A stretch of DNA of 64,000 bases, taken from positions 248,001-312,000 of the forward strand of contig NZ_BDCJ01000003.1 of assembly GCF_001613445.1 (NCBI RefSeq), read 5' to 3'. Shown piece after piece: positions 43,479-52,570 of this stretch. Position numbers and translations under genes: made by a program. The stretch is from Nocardia grenadensis NBRC 108939 (GTDB lineage Bacteria; Actinomycetota; Actinomycetes; Mycobacteriales; Mycobacteriaceae). The notes under the pieces were generated by a model that did no database searches, had not been told where the DNA came from, and saw nothing but the letters and a program-made list of their open reading frames with translations. Each line of letters starts with the position of its first letter. Within the stretch, counting starts at the first letter, position 1.

Positions 43479-44450
43479 GTGAAAATCGCCTTCGTCGGGA
43501 AGGGCGGCAGCGGCAAGACGACCCTGTCCTCACTGTTCATTCGCCAGCTGGCCGCGCAGGCCGTGCCGGTACTGGCAATCGACGCCGACATCAACCAGCA
43601 CCTGGCGACCGCGCTGGGCGCCACCGAGGAGGAATCGGCGGCGCTGCCGACCCTCGCCGACCATCTGCCCTTGATCAAAGACCATCTGCGCGGCGACAAC
43701 CCGCGAATCCCCTCCGGCGAGGCGATGCTCAAAACCACTCCGCCGGGAAACGGGTCACGGCTGCTCGGCGTGGTGGAGGACAACCCGATCTACTCCGCCT
43801 GTGTACGGGAAATCCAGGGCGCGCGGCTGATGGTGACCGGCCGCTTCTCCGAAGAGGAGCTGGGAGTGGCCTGCTACCACTCCAAGGTCGGCGCCGCCGA
43901 GATGCTGCTCAACCATATGGTCGATCTTCCGGGCGAGTACGTGGTGGTCGATATGACCGCCGGCGCCGACTCGTTCGCATCGGGTCTGTTCACGCGTTTC
44001 GACCTGACCGCGCTGGTGTGCGAACCGACACTGCGCAGTGTCGGCGTCTACCGCCAGTACCTGGAATACGCCAAGGATTTCGGCATCCGCATCGCGGTGA
44101 TCGGTAACAAGATCTCCGACGAGCAGGACCTCGAGTTCCTGCGCGAACAGGTCGGAAACGACCTGCTGTGCTGGATAGGACGTTCCGCCCACGTCCGGGC
44201 CGCCGAACGCGGCGATATTCGGCCGATCACCGACCTCGAACCGGATAACCGCAATGCTCTCGGCGAGATCCGGGCCGCGCTCGACACCGTCGACCGGGAC
44301 TGGAAGACATACCACCACCACACGGTGCAATTCCATATCCGCAATGCCGAAGCCTGGGCGGGCCGGGATGTGATCACGCAGATCGACCCCGATTTCGTCC
44401 TGGGTCCGGATCTACGCTCCGGGCAATCCGCCGCGCTGGCCACCCACTAG
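43479..44450 (+). CDS. CooC/MinD-type P-loop ATPase
   Basis: About 323 residues. The deviant Walker A KIAFVGKGGSGKTTLS, the switch region VLAIDADINQHLATALG and VVVDMTAGADSFASGLFTRF (Walker B/switch II) place it with the SIMIBI ATPases related to CooC and MinD. The Lys in K-G-G-S-G-K marks the dimer-activated type. It is divergent from the candidate RiPP operon and could act in metal-centre maturation of the radical SAM or P450 enzymes, or be unrelated. GTG 43479 (after GGAAGG, and overlapping the stop of a short upstream frame) is chosen; GTG 43473 is possible. Confidence 0.72.
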   Translation: MKIAFVGKGGSGKTTLSSLFIRQLAAQAVPVLAIDADINQHLATALGATEEESAALPTLADHLPLIKDHLRGDNPRIPSGEAMLKTTPPGNGSRLLGVVEDNPIYSACVREIQGARLMVTGRFSEEELGVACYHSKVGAAEMLLNHMVDLPGEYVVVDMTAGADSFASGLFTRFDLTALVCEPTLRSVGVYRQYLEYAKDFGIRIAVIGNKISDEQDLEFLREQVGNDLLCWIGRSAHVRAAERGDIRPITDLEPDNRNALGEIRAALDTVDRDWKTYHHHTVQFHIRNAEAWAGRDVITQIDPDFVLGPDLRSGQSAALATH

Positions 44451-44772
44451 CCCCACCCGACAGATACGGCGCCGATTCGCCTGTGACCACCTTCTTTTCG
44501 TGGCCGCCACGTCCATGGTTCGGTGGTCGCAGATGATGGGCATTTTCGCCATCGACGGACAGTTGCGGAGTCGACGCCGGAAGGCCGTGGCAGCACCGAT
44601 CGTCGGCGTGATGCGATATCCGAGGCGTGGACTATGACCAGGTCGCCGTCCAGCGGACCGCGGCGGCACCATATCGATTCCGATGACGGCCGCGATCCGT
44701 TCCGATAACGACAGTTCCGCGGCCCCGCGGGAGGAAGACGGTGACCCGGTCCGGACCGAGAAGTGGTGATAC
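44451..44772. other. Intergenic region between convergent genes
   Basis: About 320 bases separate the convergent ATPase and Tap-like hydrolase genes. No coding frame, RNA gene or clear terminator hairpin could be supported. Confidence 0.35.
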
Positions 44773-46296
44773 CTAGTGATCAGGGAGAGAGCCGGGGTCG
44801 GGCTGGCAGGTGATGTCGGCGTCGGGAAGGGTTCCGTCACCGAAGTAGGTGTTGACGACGTCGTGCACGCAGCGACTCAGGTCGGCGCGGAGGACGCCGT
44901 GCACGCGGGTATCCGCCAGCGTGACCATTCGCGACGCGGTCAGGTCCTCGTGTAGAGCGAGGCCTTGCCGGTAGGGAGTGCGAGTGTCACGGGTCGCCTG
45001 CACGATCAGGGCCGGCGCCGCATTGTGCACAGCGGTGGGTTCCTCGATCGGGTCCGGCCAGAACGCGCACGCGGTGATGTTGTTGGCGAATGCGCCGAAC
45101 ACCGGCTGGGTCGCCCGGGCGTTTTCGATATTGCGCTGATACCAGGCCGGGTCGCGGGGTGCGGCCCGGTCGCCGCACAGGACCGCGGCCATACCCGACG
45201 CGTCCATCGGGACGCCGCCGCTGATCTTCGTTTTCAGCTGCTCCATGTCGACGGGGAGCCCGGACACCGCGTCGGCCACGAACCGCACGACCGCGGCGAG
45301 GTCGGCGTTCTTGTGCGGATTCGACAACAGCGCCAACAGCATCATCGGCACGGTGTGCTCATCGATGAGATAGCCGTTGCCGATGACCGGATGCGCGGCG
45401 GCGCCGCGGATCATATCCTCGACGAAGGCGCGGACCTGCGGTCCGCTGCTGCCGAAGTGGTAGTCGGCGTCGCGGCCGGCCGCCCAGATCGCCCAGTCGT
45501 CGAGCCCGGCCTCGTTGACGGCACCCATGTCCTGGTACGTGCCGATCCAGTAGCGGTCCGGGTCCATGGCGCTGTCGAGCACCATCCGATCGGTGCGCCG
45601 GGGGAACATCTGCGCGTACACCGCGCCGAGATAGGTGCCGTAGGAGCCGCCGTAATAGTTGAGCCTGCCTTCACCGAATGCGCTGCGGATGATGTCCATG
45701 TCCCGGGCGGTATTGCGGGTGGTGATCTGGCGGGCTTTCTCCGGATCGGGTGCCACACAGGAGGCCGCGAGCGCGGCGGCCAGAGCGGTATCACGTGCGA
45801 AGCCGAAGGCGTCGAAACCGGCGGAGAACAACATGGTGGGCAGCGGCAGCGCACAGTTCACCGGATCCGATCGGCCGATACCGCGGGGGTCCATGCCGAT
45901 CAGGTCGTACTGGGCACGCACGTCCGGCGTGAGCCGTTCCTGTAGGCCGGCCATCATGCTCAGGCCCGGACCGCCGGGACCGCCCGGGTTGGACAGCATG
46001 ATCCCGCGCCGGCGGTCCGGGTCGGTGGCCGGGATACGCGAGATCGCCACGGTCAGCGTGCGGGAGTCCGGCCGGCTGTAGTCGAGGGGCACGGCGACGC
46101 CCGCGCACTGCGCGCCCGCACCGTCGAGGGCCGCGTCGTCACACGACCCCCAGGCCAACTGCTGGCGATAGAACGACCCCAGCCCGGCCGGGATGTCATC
46201 GGCCGAGTCGGCGCGCGCCGACCCCATGGGCACTGTGGCGAATGTGGCCGCCGTGATGACCCCCAGCACCAGCCATCGAATCCATCGAATCGGCAT
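44773..46296 (-). CDS. Secreted alpha/beta hydrolase, Tap (tripeptidyl aminopeptidase) family
   Basis: About 507 residues. The N-terminus MPIRWIRWLVLGVITAATFA ending MGSARADSADD is a Sec signal peptide. The hydrolase core shows IMLSNPGGPGGPGLSMM (oxyanion loop), YDLIGMDPRGIGRSD, the nucleophile elbow NYYGGSYGTYLGAVYAQMFP and the C-terminal Tap domain with APALIVQATRDTRTPYRQGL (acid) and DTRVHGVLR (His). Related Streptomyces and mycobacterial enzymes (Tap, SlpD/E, Hip1) are exported peptidases or esterases. ATG 46296 follows ACAGGAGA. The terminal CVHDVVNTYFGDGTLP is also typical of the family. Confidence 0.87.
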   Translation of the reverse strand: MPIRWIRWLVLGVITAATFATVPMGSARADSADDIPAGLGSFYRQQLAWGSCDDAALDGAGAQCAGVAVPLDYSRPDSRTLTVAISRIPATDPDRRRGIMLSNPGGPGGPGLSMMAGLQERLTPDVRAQYDLIGMDPRGIGRSDPVNCALPLPTMLFSAGFDAFGFARDTALAAALAASCVAPDPEKARQITTRNTARDMDIIRSAFGEGRLNYYGGSYGTYLGAVYAQMFPRRTDRMVLDSAMDPDRYWIGTYQDMGAVNEAGLDDWAIWAAGRDADYHFGSSGPQVRAFVEDMIRGAAAHPVIGNGYLIDEHTVPMMLLALLSNPHKNADLAAVVRFVADAVSGLPVDMEQLKTKISGGVPMDASGMAAVLCGDRAAPRDPAWYQRNIENARATQPVFGAFANNITACAFWPDPIEEPTAVHNAAPALIVQATRDTRTPYRQGLALHEDLTASRMVTLADTRVHGVLRADLSRCVHDVVNTYFGDGTLPDADITCQPDPGSLPDH

Positions 46297-46873
46297 CGGA
46301 TCTCCTGTCCACGATATCTGTGTCCGCATCCTGTTTCCGACGCTCGGACAGTTTCGGGTCTGGCGCAGGCGTCGGTGTCGTCTTGCTGAAGCCGGCCCCG
46401 GCGACGCCGGGGCTTTCGGGGTCGTCATCCATGACGCACCACGCTCACCGCGGTCAGGGCCCTGAAATCTGTTTTTGCGACGCCGGCGTGGTGCCGGGAT
46501 CGCAGTCTCGTGCGGTAGCGGACCTCGCCGGACGATGACCTGGCGTGTCGAGGTACGTCTGCGCGCCGGTACCGGGTCTGCTCGGCCGGGCCTCGCCTCC
46601 ACGCGGGTGGCCGTACCGGTTGCCGGCAACCCTCCGGTCGAGCCGGCCGATGGGGTTCGGTCGGGATGCCGCCATTGCGTTCGGTGACCGTGTCGTCACC
46701 GACCTCCGCCCTGACGACCAGGACCTCTCCTCGGCCGCCCGAACCGGAGTACGCGATCGTTATGCTATCGTGCAGTCAGTCGTTACGCTATCGTGATCTT
46801 GGCCCAAATGTGACATGGCCGGTCAGCGAGCCCGGAGTGGTTGCGGGTTGGCCGCCCGGACACGGGAGGCATG
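46297..46873. other. Divergent promoter region of two secreted hydrolase genes
   Basis: About 575 bases between the Tap-like gene and the lipase gene. It contains the direct repeat at 46758-46795 annotated separately; no coding sequence is supported. Confidence 0.4.
46758..46795 (+). promoter_or_regulatory. Tandem operator-like direct repeat upstream of the lipase gene
   Basis: CGTTATGCTATCGTG (46758-46772) and CGTTACGCTATCGTG (46781-46795) match at 14 of 15 bases, 23 bp apart. Each contains the near-palindrome CGTTA-N3-TATCG typical of a TetR half-site pair. The inner TATGCT/TACGCT could also act as -10 boxes. Confidence 0.45.
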
Positions 46874-48211
46874 ATGAAATCCGAGCAGACTCCGTCGACC
46901 TATCCGAACAACATGAGCCGGGCCGCGCGTCCGGCTACCAGCGGATTCGTCCTGCCGTTCCACGGCGTGCCCGGTGTATGCCGGCCACCGGTACCAGCGC
47001 GGCGGATCGGACGGTTCTGGCTCGCGCTCCTCGCACTCGCCGCGGTCGCGCTGCCGGCGGCATTGTCGATACCGGCCGCGCGCGCCGCGGTACCGCCGCC
47101 CGGCGAGGATCCTTTCTATGCCGCGCCGGCCGACCTCGCGTCACATCCGAACGGCACGGTGCTCGGATCGCGGACGATCCCCCTGCTCGGCCTGCCGTTG
47201 CCGGTGGACGCGTACCAATTGCGTTATCGGACCACCGATTCGGATGCTGCTCCGCAGCTGGACGTGACGACGGTGCTGGTGCCGCCGGTACCCTGGGACG
47301 GGCCGCGGCCGGTGTTGTCGTACCAGGTACCCGAGAACAGTCTCGATACCCGGTGCGCGCCGTCGTTCACCCTGCGCGGCGGACGCAACGGCACCGATAT
47401 GGCGGCCGTCGCACAGGATGCGCCGTTCATCGCGGACGCCCTGCGGCGCGGATGGGCCGTGGTGGTCAGCGATTACGAAGGGCCGCAGTCGCGGCTCTTC
47501 GACGGGGTGACATCCGGGCGCGGCGTCCTGGACGGAATCCGGGCCGCCCGGTCCTTCGCTCCGGCCGGGATCGACACCGCGAGCCCGATCGGAGCCTTCG
47601 GCTATTCGAGTGGCGCCTTCGCCACGCTGTGGGCGGCACAGTTACGCCAGGAATACGCACCCGACGTGGGCTTCGTCGGCGTCAGCGCCGGCGGCGTGCC
47701 GACCGATATCCCGGCCATGGCAGAGCATGCCGACGGCGAGGCGGGGGCGATACTGATCCTGCTCGGGCTGGCACGGAACGAACCCGACTCCCGGCTGGCC
47801 GACCTGCTGAACGACCAGGGGCGCAGTGCACTGCGCACGGCGGACACGTCCGCCTGCGGCGCCGATCTGGCCCAGAAATACCCGGATGTCCACATCGATG
47901 ACCTCGCTGCGGTCCCGAACCTGCTGACTACTCCCGCTTTCCGCGCCGCGGCCGTCCCCAACGAACTCGGCGGCACCGTCCCCGACGCCCCGCTCTACCT
48001 GTACCACAGTGTTTCCGACGAGAAGATCCCCGTCGCCGGCTACACCGCCCTCGTCGATACCTATTGCGCCGCCGGCGCCACCCTCACCGCGACCCACTCA
48101 CCGTTCCCGGGGCATATCGGAGCAGCCGCGGGTGAAGCACTCGGCGGCATGAACTTCCTCGCCGATCGCTTCGCCGGCACCCCGCAGGCCCCTGGGTGTG
48201 CAGAGCAGTAG
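46874..48211 (+). CDS. Secreted lipase, LIP family
   Basis: About 445 residues. A long N-terminus carries a hydrophobic export segment FWLALLALAAVALPAALSIP followed by AARA, a likely signal-peptidase site near residue 80. The mature part matches secretory lipases of the LIP family: DPFYAAPADLASHPNGTVLG, LVPPVPWDGPRPVLSYQVPE, VVVSDYEGPQSRLFDG, the elbow GAFGYSSGAFATLWAAQL, and LYHSVSDEKIPVAG with FPGHIGAAAGEA for the acid and His. It would hydrolyse acylglycerols or esters outside the cell. ATG 46874 (or 46871) after GGGAGG is chosen; a later Met (MSRAARPATSG) would shorten the cytoplasmic tail. Confidence 0.85.
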   Translation: MKSEQTPSTYPNNMSRAARPATSGFVLPFHGVPGVCRPPVPARRIGRFWLALLALAAVALPAALSIPAARAAVPPPGEDPFYAAPADLASHPNGTVLGSRTIPLLGLPLPVDAYQLRYRTTDSDAAPQLDVTTVLVPPVPWDGPRPVLSYQVPENSLDTRCAPSFTLRGGRNGTDMAAVAQDAPFIADALRRGWAVVVSDYEGPQSRLFDGVTSGRGVLDGIRAARSFAPAGIDTASPIGAFGYSSGAFATLWAAQLRQEYAPDVGFVGVSAGGVPTDIPAMAEHADGEAGAILILLGLARNEPDSRLADLLNDQGRSALRTADTSACGADLAQKYPDVHIDDLAAVPNLLTTPAFRAAAVPNELGGTVPDAPLYLYHSVSDEKIPVAGYTALVDTYCAAGATLTATHSPFPGHIGAAAGEALGGMNFLADRFAGTPQAPGCAEQ

Positions 48212-48701
48212 GGACGAGCGGTGCCGCGGGCACCGAGGGCCGAGCCGCTTCGACCCGCTCCGGCCCCGCCGCCGACCGCCGGCCGGATTCACGGCCGGCG
48301 GCCGGCGTGCCGGGACGACCGGGATGTGCAGCAGTTCCACGGTGCGCTTGTCCACCAGGTCGCTCGCCGTGTAATTGTCCAGTTCGCGATAGAACATCTC
48401 CTGCGCCGTACCCGGCATGTGCCGCAGGCGGCAGGCGGACGCCAGGGGGGCACGGCGTATCTCCACCGCACTCCACCACCCGGGCCGCCCTCGAGTCCGC
48501 GCACGATCTGCCCGACCGTGGCGGTACGGTTTGTGCTCGGTCAGGAAGACCCCGCCGGTTCGGCCGCGATGCGCCGCCACAGGAGGTACCGGGATCGCCG
48601 GTTCGGCGGCGTCGTCGTCCGAGGTGCCCGCGGACACGACATCGCCTCGTACGCACGGCCGCTCGACAGGTGTCGCGATCGACGGTAAGCATGGGCGGGT
48701 G
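48212..48701. other. Region with a possible minus-strand fragment
   Basis: About 490 bases. On the minus strand near 48320-48420 a frame reads MPGTAQEMFYRELDNYTASD, then LVDKRTVELLHIPVVPARR, which looks protein-like, but I cannot identify it and no proper start or ribosome-binding site fits. It may be a gene remnant. Confidence 0.3.
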
Positions 48702-49382
48702 GTGAGCCGCCGAGACCAGATCAAACGCGTCGCTGCCGGGCTTTTCGTCGAGCGCGGAGTAGCGGGGACCAGCGTCCGGGATATCGCCGAGGGTGTCGGG
48801 ATGTTGTCCGGGAGCCTCTACCATCATTTTCCGTCCAAGGATGCGATCGCGTTCGCGATCCTGGACGATTTCCTGACCGATCTGAACACCCGCTACCGAT
48901 CGGTACTCCCGCACGTGACCGGGATGCGGGAGGAGCTACGCGCCCTGGTCTACTCCTCGATCGAGATCGCCGAGGCGCATCCCTACGCGACCGAGATCTA
49001 CCAGAACGAGAAGGCGTATCACGGACCGGGCGCGCCCGAGGAGATCGCGCACGCGGTCCGGGAGGCGCATACGTTCTGGATCGACGCCGCGACCCGGGCC
49101 AGTACCTGCGGGGAACTGCGCGCCGGACTCGACCCGGTCGAGTTCGCGCGGATGCTGCGCGAGGGTGTGTGGTGGTCGATCCGCTACCACCGGGAACATC
49201 TGGCACAGCGGCGTGACGAGGTGACCGATACCGTGGTGGCCGCGTTCGTCGACGGCGGCGCCGCCCCGGAGATTCGCGCGTCCGACGGCCCGGCAGGCGA
49301 CGCCGCGGCGATCACCGATCGGCTCGACCGCATCGAGCGCCGGCTGGAGAACCTATCGAAACACCTGGTCGACGAGTCTTAA
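48702..49382 (+). CDS. TetR-family regulator, KstR2-like
   Basis: About 226 residues. The DNA-binding domain reads RRDQIKRVAAGLFVERGVAG, then TSVRDIAEGVGMLSGSLYHH and FPSKDAIAFAILDDFLTDLN. The S-G-S-L-Y-H-H-F recognition helix and the following helices (HPYATEIYQNEK, EFARMLREGVWWSIRYHREH) resemble KstR2, the cholesterol side-chain/ring regulator of mycobacteria and rhodococci. The C-terminus ends in a coiled helix ITDRLDRIERRLENLSKHLV. GTG 48702 or 48699 is the start. CAAG/CTTG palindromes just after its stop and before the transport operon are probable operators. Confidence 0.82.
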   Translation: MSRRDQIKRVAAGLFVERGVAGTSVRDIAEGVGMLSGSLYHHFPSKDAIAFAILDDFLTDLNTRYRSVLPHVTGMREELRALVYSSIEIAEAHPYATEIYQNEKAYHGPGAPEEIAHAVREAHTFWIDAATRASTCGELRAGLDPVEFARMLREGVWWSIRYHREHLAQRRDEVTDTVVAAFVDGGAAPEIRASDGPAGDAAAITDRLDRIERRLENLSKHLVDES

Positions 49383-49447
49383 CCCATGTCCGCGTGACCT
49401 CTTTCGCGGCACCCCGTTGACAGAAACAGTGGCGCAGGACACACTCT

Positions 49448-49484
49448 CAAGCAATTGCTTGGCTACGGCCAAGCGCTTGCTTGA
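49448..49484 (+). promoter_or_regulatory. CAAG/CTTG palindromes, KstR2-box-like operator
   Basis: A perfect 14-bp palindrome CAAGCAATTGCTTG (49448-49461) and a second, CAAGCGCTTG (49470-49479), lie 20-51 bases before the transporter start. The second, read as GCCAAGCGCTTGCT, matches all but one position of the published KstR2 consensus AnCAAGnnCTTGnT. Confidence 0.6.
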
Positions 49485-49498
49485 TTGGTGGTGGTCTC

Positions 49499-50701
49499 AT
49501 GAGACGTACCCGGATTCTTTCCTGGGTGCTGGCCGCGGCTCTGCTGCCGGTGGGATGTGCTCAGGTCCGTGAACCGGTGGACGATTACATCGTCATCGGC
49601 ATGGACGAGGATTCGACCGGGCCGGGCGCGTCCTATTCGACGATCGCCGGTGACACCGTCCGCGCGACGGTGGATCGGCTCAATGCCGAGGGCGGGATCG
49701 GCGGCAAAGAGGTCCGGCTGGTGGTGGAGAACGACGAGAGCAGTCCGACCAATACCCCGTCCATCATTCGCAAACTGGTCGACCAGGGCGCGTCCGCCGT
49801 CATCCTGGCGACCGGGAGCGGATCGGCCCTCCAGGCCAAACAGATCTCGCAATCCACCGAGGTCGTCACCATCGCGCCCACCGCGCTGACCGACGCGGTC
49901 GCCGGTCCCCCCGGTAATGACTTCGCCTATATGGTCCCGAATCCGCTGGCCCAGTATGCCGATGTCTACTGCGGCGCCTTCGCCGCGCAGGGCAGGAAGC
50001 GGCTCGGTGTGCTCGCCGATTCGAGCCCGGCGATCGCGGGCATCCTCGCCACGCTCTACCCGAAGCTACGCGGGTGCATCGATATCGTCGGCACCCAGAA
50101 GGCGGCCGTGGACGCGGCCGATCTCACCGCCGGGGTGAGCCGGCTCCTCGACGGCGATCCCGATGTCGTACTCGTCGCGAGTGTCGGCGGAAATTTCGAA
50201 CTACTCGCGCAGAACACGGTGCACCGCCTGGCGCCCGGGCTGCAACGGTTCTCGCTGGCGTCGATCGGAAACCAGCCGCAGTCGTGGAAGCTCGCCGCGC
50301 CCGGTTCCCTCGACGGGCTGGTCTATATGGGCAGCCTGAGCGACGACAATCCGCGGACCACCGAACTACAGAACTGGCTGCGCACGATCAAAGGGCCGAA
50401 TTATTCGCTCACCGCGTACGACGCGCAGGCCTACGACTCGGTGATGCTGCTCGCGCGGGCGATCGAACTCGCCGGAACCCACACCGATCGGCTGCGCCTC
50501 AACCAGGCTCTGCAGCAGGTCCGTGACGTTCCGGCGAGTTTCGGCCAGGCGCCGCTGACCCTGTCGTTCGCGCCGGACGACCATATCGCTCCGGATTCGG
50601 CCTGCGGGCTGGTGCTCATCGAATTCGGTGCCGACAACACCCCGGCCGGTCCTTGGACCGAGTACCAGCCGGAGTGCACACCGAAGGGATCCGATCGATG
50701 A
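49499..50701 (+). CDS. ABC transporter substrate-binding lipoprotein (branched-chain type)
   Basis: About 400 residues. The N-terminus MRRTRILSWVLAAALLPVGC is a lipoprotein signal with lipobox L-P-V-G-C, so the protein is anchored outside the membrane. The mature part has the LivK/Peripla_BP_6 fold: STIAGDTVRATVDRLNAEGG, IGGKEVRLVVENDESSPTNT, AVILATGSGSALQAKQISQS and YDSVMLLARAIELAG. It delivers a ligand to the LivHM-type permeases encoded downstream. The ligand is probably not an amino acid, given the CoA-ligase and SDR in the operon. ATG 49499 is chosen to begin at the signal peptide; the stop overlaps the next start. Confidence 0.87.
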   Translation: MRRTRILSWVLAAALLPVGCAQVREPVDDYIVIGMDEDSTGPGASYSTIAGDTVRATVDRLNAEGGIGGKEVRLVVENDESSPTNTPSIIRKLVDQGASAVILATGSGSALQAKQISQSTEVVTIAPTALTDAVAGPPGNDFAYMVPNPLAQYADVYCGAFAAQGRKRLGVLADSSPAIAGILATLYPKLRGCIDIVGTQKAAVDAADLTAGVSRLLDGDPDVVLVASVGGNFELLAQNTVHRLAPGLQRFSLASIGNQPQSWKLAAPGSLDGLVYMGSLSDDNPRTTELQNWLRTIKGPNYSLTAYDAQAYDSVMLLARAIELAGTHTDRLRLNQALQQVRDVPASFGQAPLTLSFAPDDHIAPDSACGLVLIEFGADNTPAGPWTEYQPECTPKGSDR

Positions 50702-51573
50702 GCGATCCACAATTGTGGCTGGCCGGCGCCGAGATCGGTTGTTTCTTCGCGCTCGTCGCGTTGTCGATCTACCTGGTCGTGGTGGGCGCCTCGTTCTTCA
50801 ACTTCGCCGCGGGACCGTACGCGATGGCCGCGGGCCTGCTGGCCGGATACGCGTCCGCCCAGTGGGGTGTGCCGATCGTCGCCGGCGCGGTACTGGGCGT
50901 CGTGGCGGCCGTGGGGGTATCGCTGCTGACCGAGATCGTAGTGGTCCGGCCGGTGCAACGCCGGTCCGGCGGCGCCGAACTTCCGGCTCTGGTCGCGGTG
51001 ACCGCGACGTTGTTCGCCATTCAGCAACTGGCGGGCACGCTCTTCGGCCGGACCCCGGTTTCGGTCCCGAACCTGTTGCCGCTGCCGGATTTCCACCTGG
51101 GAACGGTCTCGGTCCAGGGCACGACGGCGACCATCATCCTGGTCACCGTGATGGTCCTGCCGGCCACAGTCCTCTGGTTACGCAGCACGACCACCGGGCA
51201 GTTGCTGCGCGCGGTGGGTGACAATCACGAAGCGGCCCGAACGATCGGCGTGAACGTCACCCGGGTCCGGTTGTGGGCGTTCGGCCTCTCCGGCGCGATC
51301 GCCGGCATCGCGGGCGTGGTCTTCGCGGCGAAGTCGGGTGCACAGTTCACCAGTGGGTTGTCCTGGACACTCACGGGTTTCCTCGCACTGGTCGTCGGCG
51401 GCACCGGGAAACCGTGGGCACCGTTGGTCGGTGGGCTGGCGCTGGGCTGGATCCAAGTTTTCGGCAGTTTCTATTTCGGCGCCACCGGCAGTTCGATCGC
51501 CATCTTCCTCGTCGCCCTCGTGTTCTTCGCGTTCCGGCCCGAAGGCCTGTTCCAACGAAAGGTGCGTGTGTGA
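50698..51573 (+). CDS. Branched-chain-type ABC permease (LivH-like)
   Basis: A 291-residue membrane protein with eight hydrophobic helices. LALVALSIYLVVVGAS-type N-terminus, AVGDNHEAARTIGVNVTRVR (the EAA-like coupling loop) and LSGAIAGIAGVVFAAKSGAQ are typical LivH features, as is GFLALVVGGTGKPWAPLVGG near the C-terminus. It overlaps the binding-protein stop (ATGA) and the next permease start (TGATG), showing tight translational coupling in the import operon. Confidence 0.9.
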   Translation: MSDPQLWLAGAEIGCFFALVALSIYLVVVGASFFNFAAGPYAMAAGLLAGYASAQWGVPIVAGAVLGVVAAVGVSLLTEIVVVRPVQRRSGGAELPALVAVTATLFAIQQLAGTLFGRTPVSVPNLLPLPDFHLGTVSVQGTTATIILVTVMVLPATVLWLRSTTTGQLLRAVGDNHEAARTIGVNVTRVRLWAFGLSGAIAGIAGVVFAAKSGAQFTSGLSWTLTGFLALVVGGTGKPWAPLVGGLALGWIQVFGSFYFGATGSSIAIFLVALVFFAFRPEGLFQRKVRV

Positions 51574-52565
51574 TGGCCGTTTCCGCGATCGCGACCACCA
51601 AACCCGCAGCGCGGACGGTCCTCGGGGAGCTCGGCGTCTGTCTCGCCGTCCTCGCCGTGGTACTGCTGTGGATGGGGCCGAGCCTGTATCGGCAGGACCT
51701 CGTCTTCCTTGCCGCCACCTACGCGCTGGTGGCGCTGGGTATGTATCTGCCCTTCGTGCTGGCCGGCTCGTTGTCCATGGCATACAGCGCCTATGCGGCC
51801 ATCGGCGCCTACGCGGTGGCCTATCTCTCGGTGAAACAGGGGTGGTCGCCGTGGTGGGGCTGGCTCGTGGGCACGGTGATCGCCGCCGTGGTCGCCCTAG
51901 TACTCGCGGTCGCCACCAGAAAGCTGTCGGGGTTCTACCTCGCCGCCGTGACCTTGCTCTTCGCCATCGCATTCGAGCATTGGCTGGGTGACGCCACCAC
52001 GATCACCGGCGGGGCGTCGGGTATCTCCGGTATTCCGGTGCCCTCGCTGTTCGGCTGGGAACCCCCGCGTTATGCCCAGGTGGTGGCCGCGATCGCGTTC
52101 GTCTGCGTGGTGGCGGTGTTCATCGACCGCCTGCGCCGCTCGGCCTGGGGTCTGGCCTTGTCCGCCGCGCGCGAGAACGCGCCCGCGGTGCGGTCCACCG
52201 GGATCTCCCCCACCCACCTGACCGTGGTGGCGCTGGCCTCCGGCGCGGCGATCGCCTCCACCGGAGGCGCCCTGTTCACCGCGTCGGTGCAGGCGGTGAC
52301 CCCCGAAACCTTCGGCCTGGACCTGGTTTTCCTCGCCATCTTCATGCCGATCATCGGTGGCCGCGGTTCGGCCTGGGGCGCTCCGCTCGGGGCGCTGATC
52401 GTCGTCGGTGTCAGCCTGAACATGCCCGGCTACCAGGGGTCGGGTGAGCTGCTGCTGGCGGTGGTCGTGCTGGTCATCCTCCTGCTCGCACCCGGCGGCG
52501 TCATCGGCTGGATCCAGCGGGCCTTCGAACGGCTCGTACCGCCCCGAAATCAGGACAGGAGGTGA
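51573..52565 (+). CDS. Branched-chain-type ABC permease (LivM-like)
   Basis: About 330 residues with eight to nine hydrophobic helices. LivM hallmarks are YALVALGMYLPFVLAGSLSM, AYSAYAAIGAYAVAYLSVKQ, SAARENAPAVRSTGISPTHL (coupling loop) and FLAIFMPIIGGRGSAWGAPL. ATG 51573 overlaps the LivH stop by one base. It pairs with the LivH-like protein to form the membrane channel. Confidence 0.9.
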   Translation: MAVSAIATTKPAARTVLGELGVCLAVLAVVLLWMGPSLYRQDLVFLAATYALVALGMYLPFVLAGSLSMAYSAYAAIGAYAVAYLSVKQGWSPWWGWLVGTVIAAVVALVLAVATRKLSGFYLAAVTLLFAIAFEHWLGDATTITGGASGISGIPVPSLFGWEPPRYAQVVAAIAFVCVVAVFIDRLRRSAWGLALSAARENAPAVRSTGISPTHLTVVALASGAAIASTGGALFTASVQAVTPETFGLDLVFLAIFMPIIGGRGSAWGAPLGALIVVGVSLNMPGYQGSGELLLAVVVLVILLLAPGGVIGWIQRAFERLVPPRNQDRR

Positions 52566-52570
52566 CAGCG

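Noticed and set aside
42997..43482. 161-codon open frame ending at the ATPase start
   Set aside because: Arg/Pro-rich with low third-position GC (about 60% over the sampled codons) and no domain; treated as non-coding except for a possible 12-codon end.
44451..44772. Possible transposase fragment between the convergent genes
   Set aside because: Minus-strand residues looked weakly transposase-like, but no terminal inverted repeats, target duplication or catalytic motif could be found.
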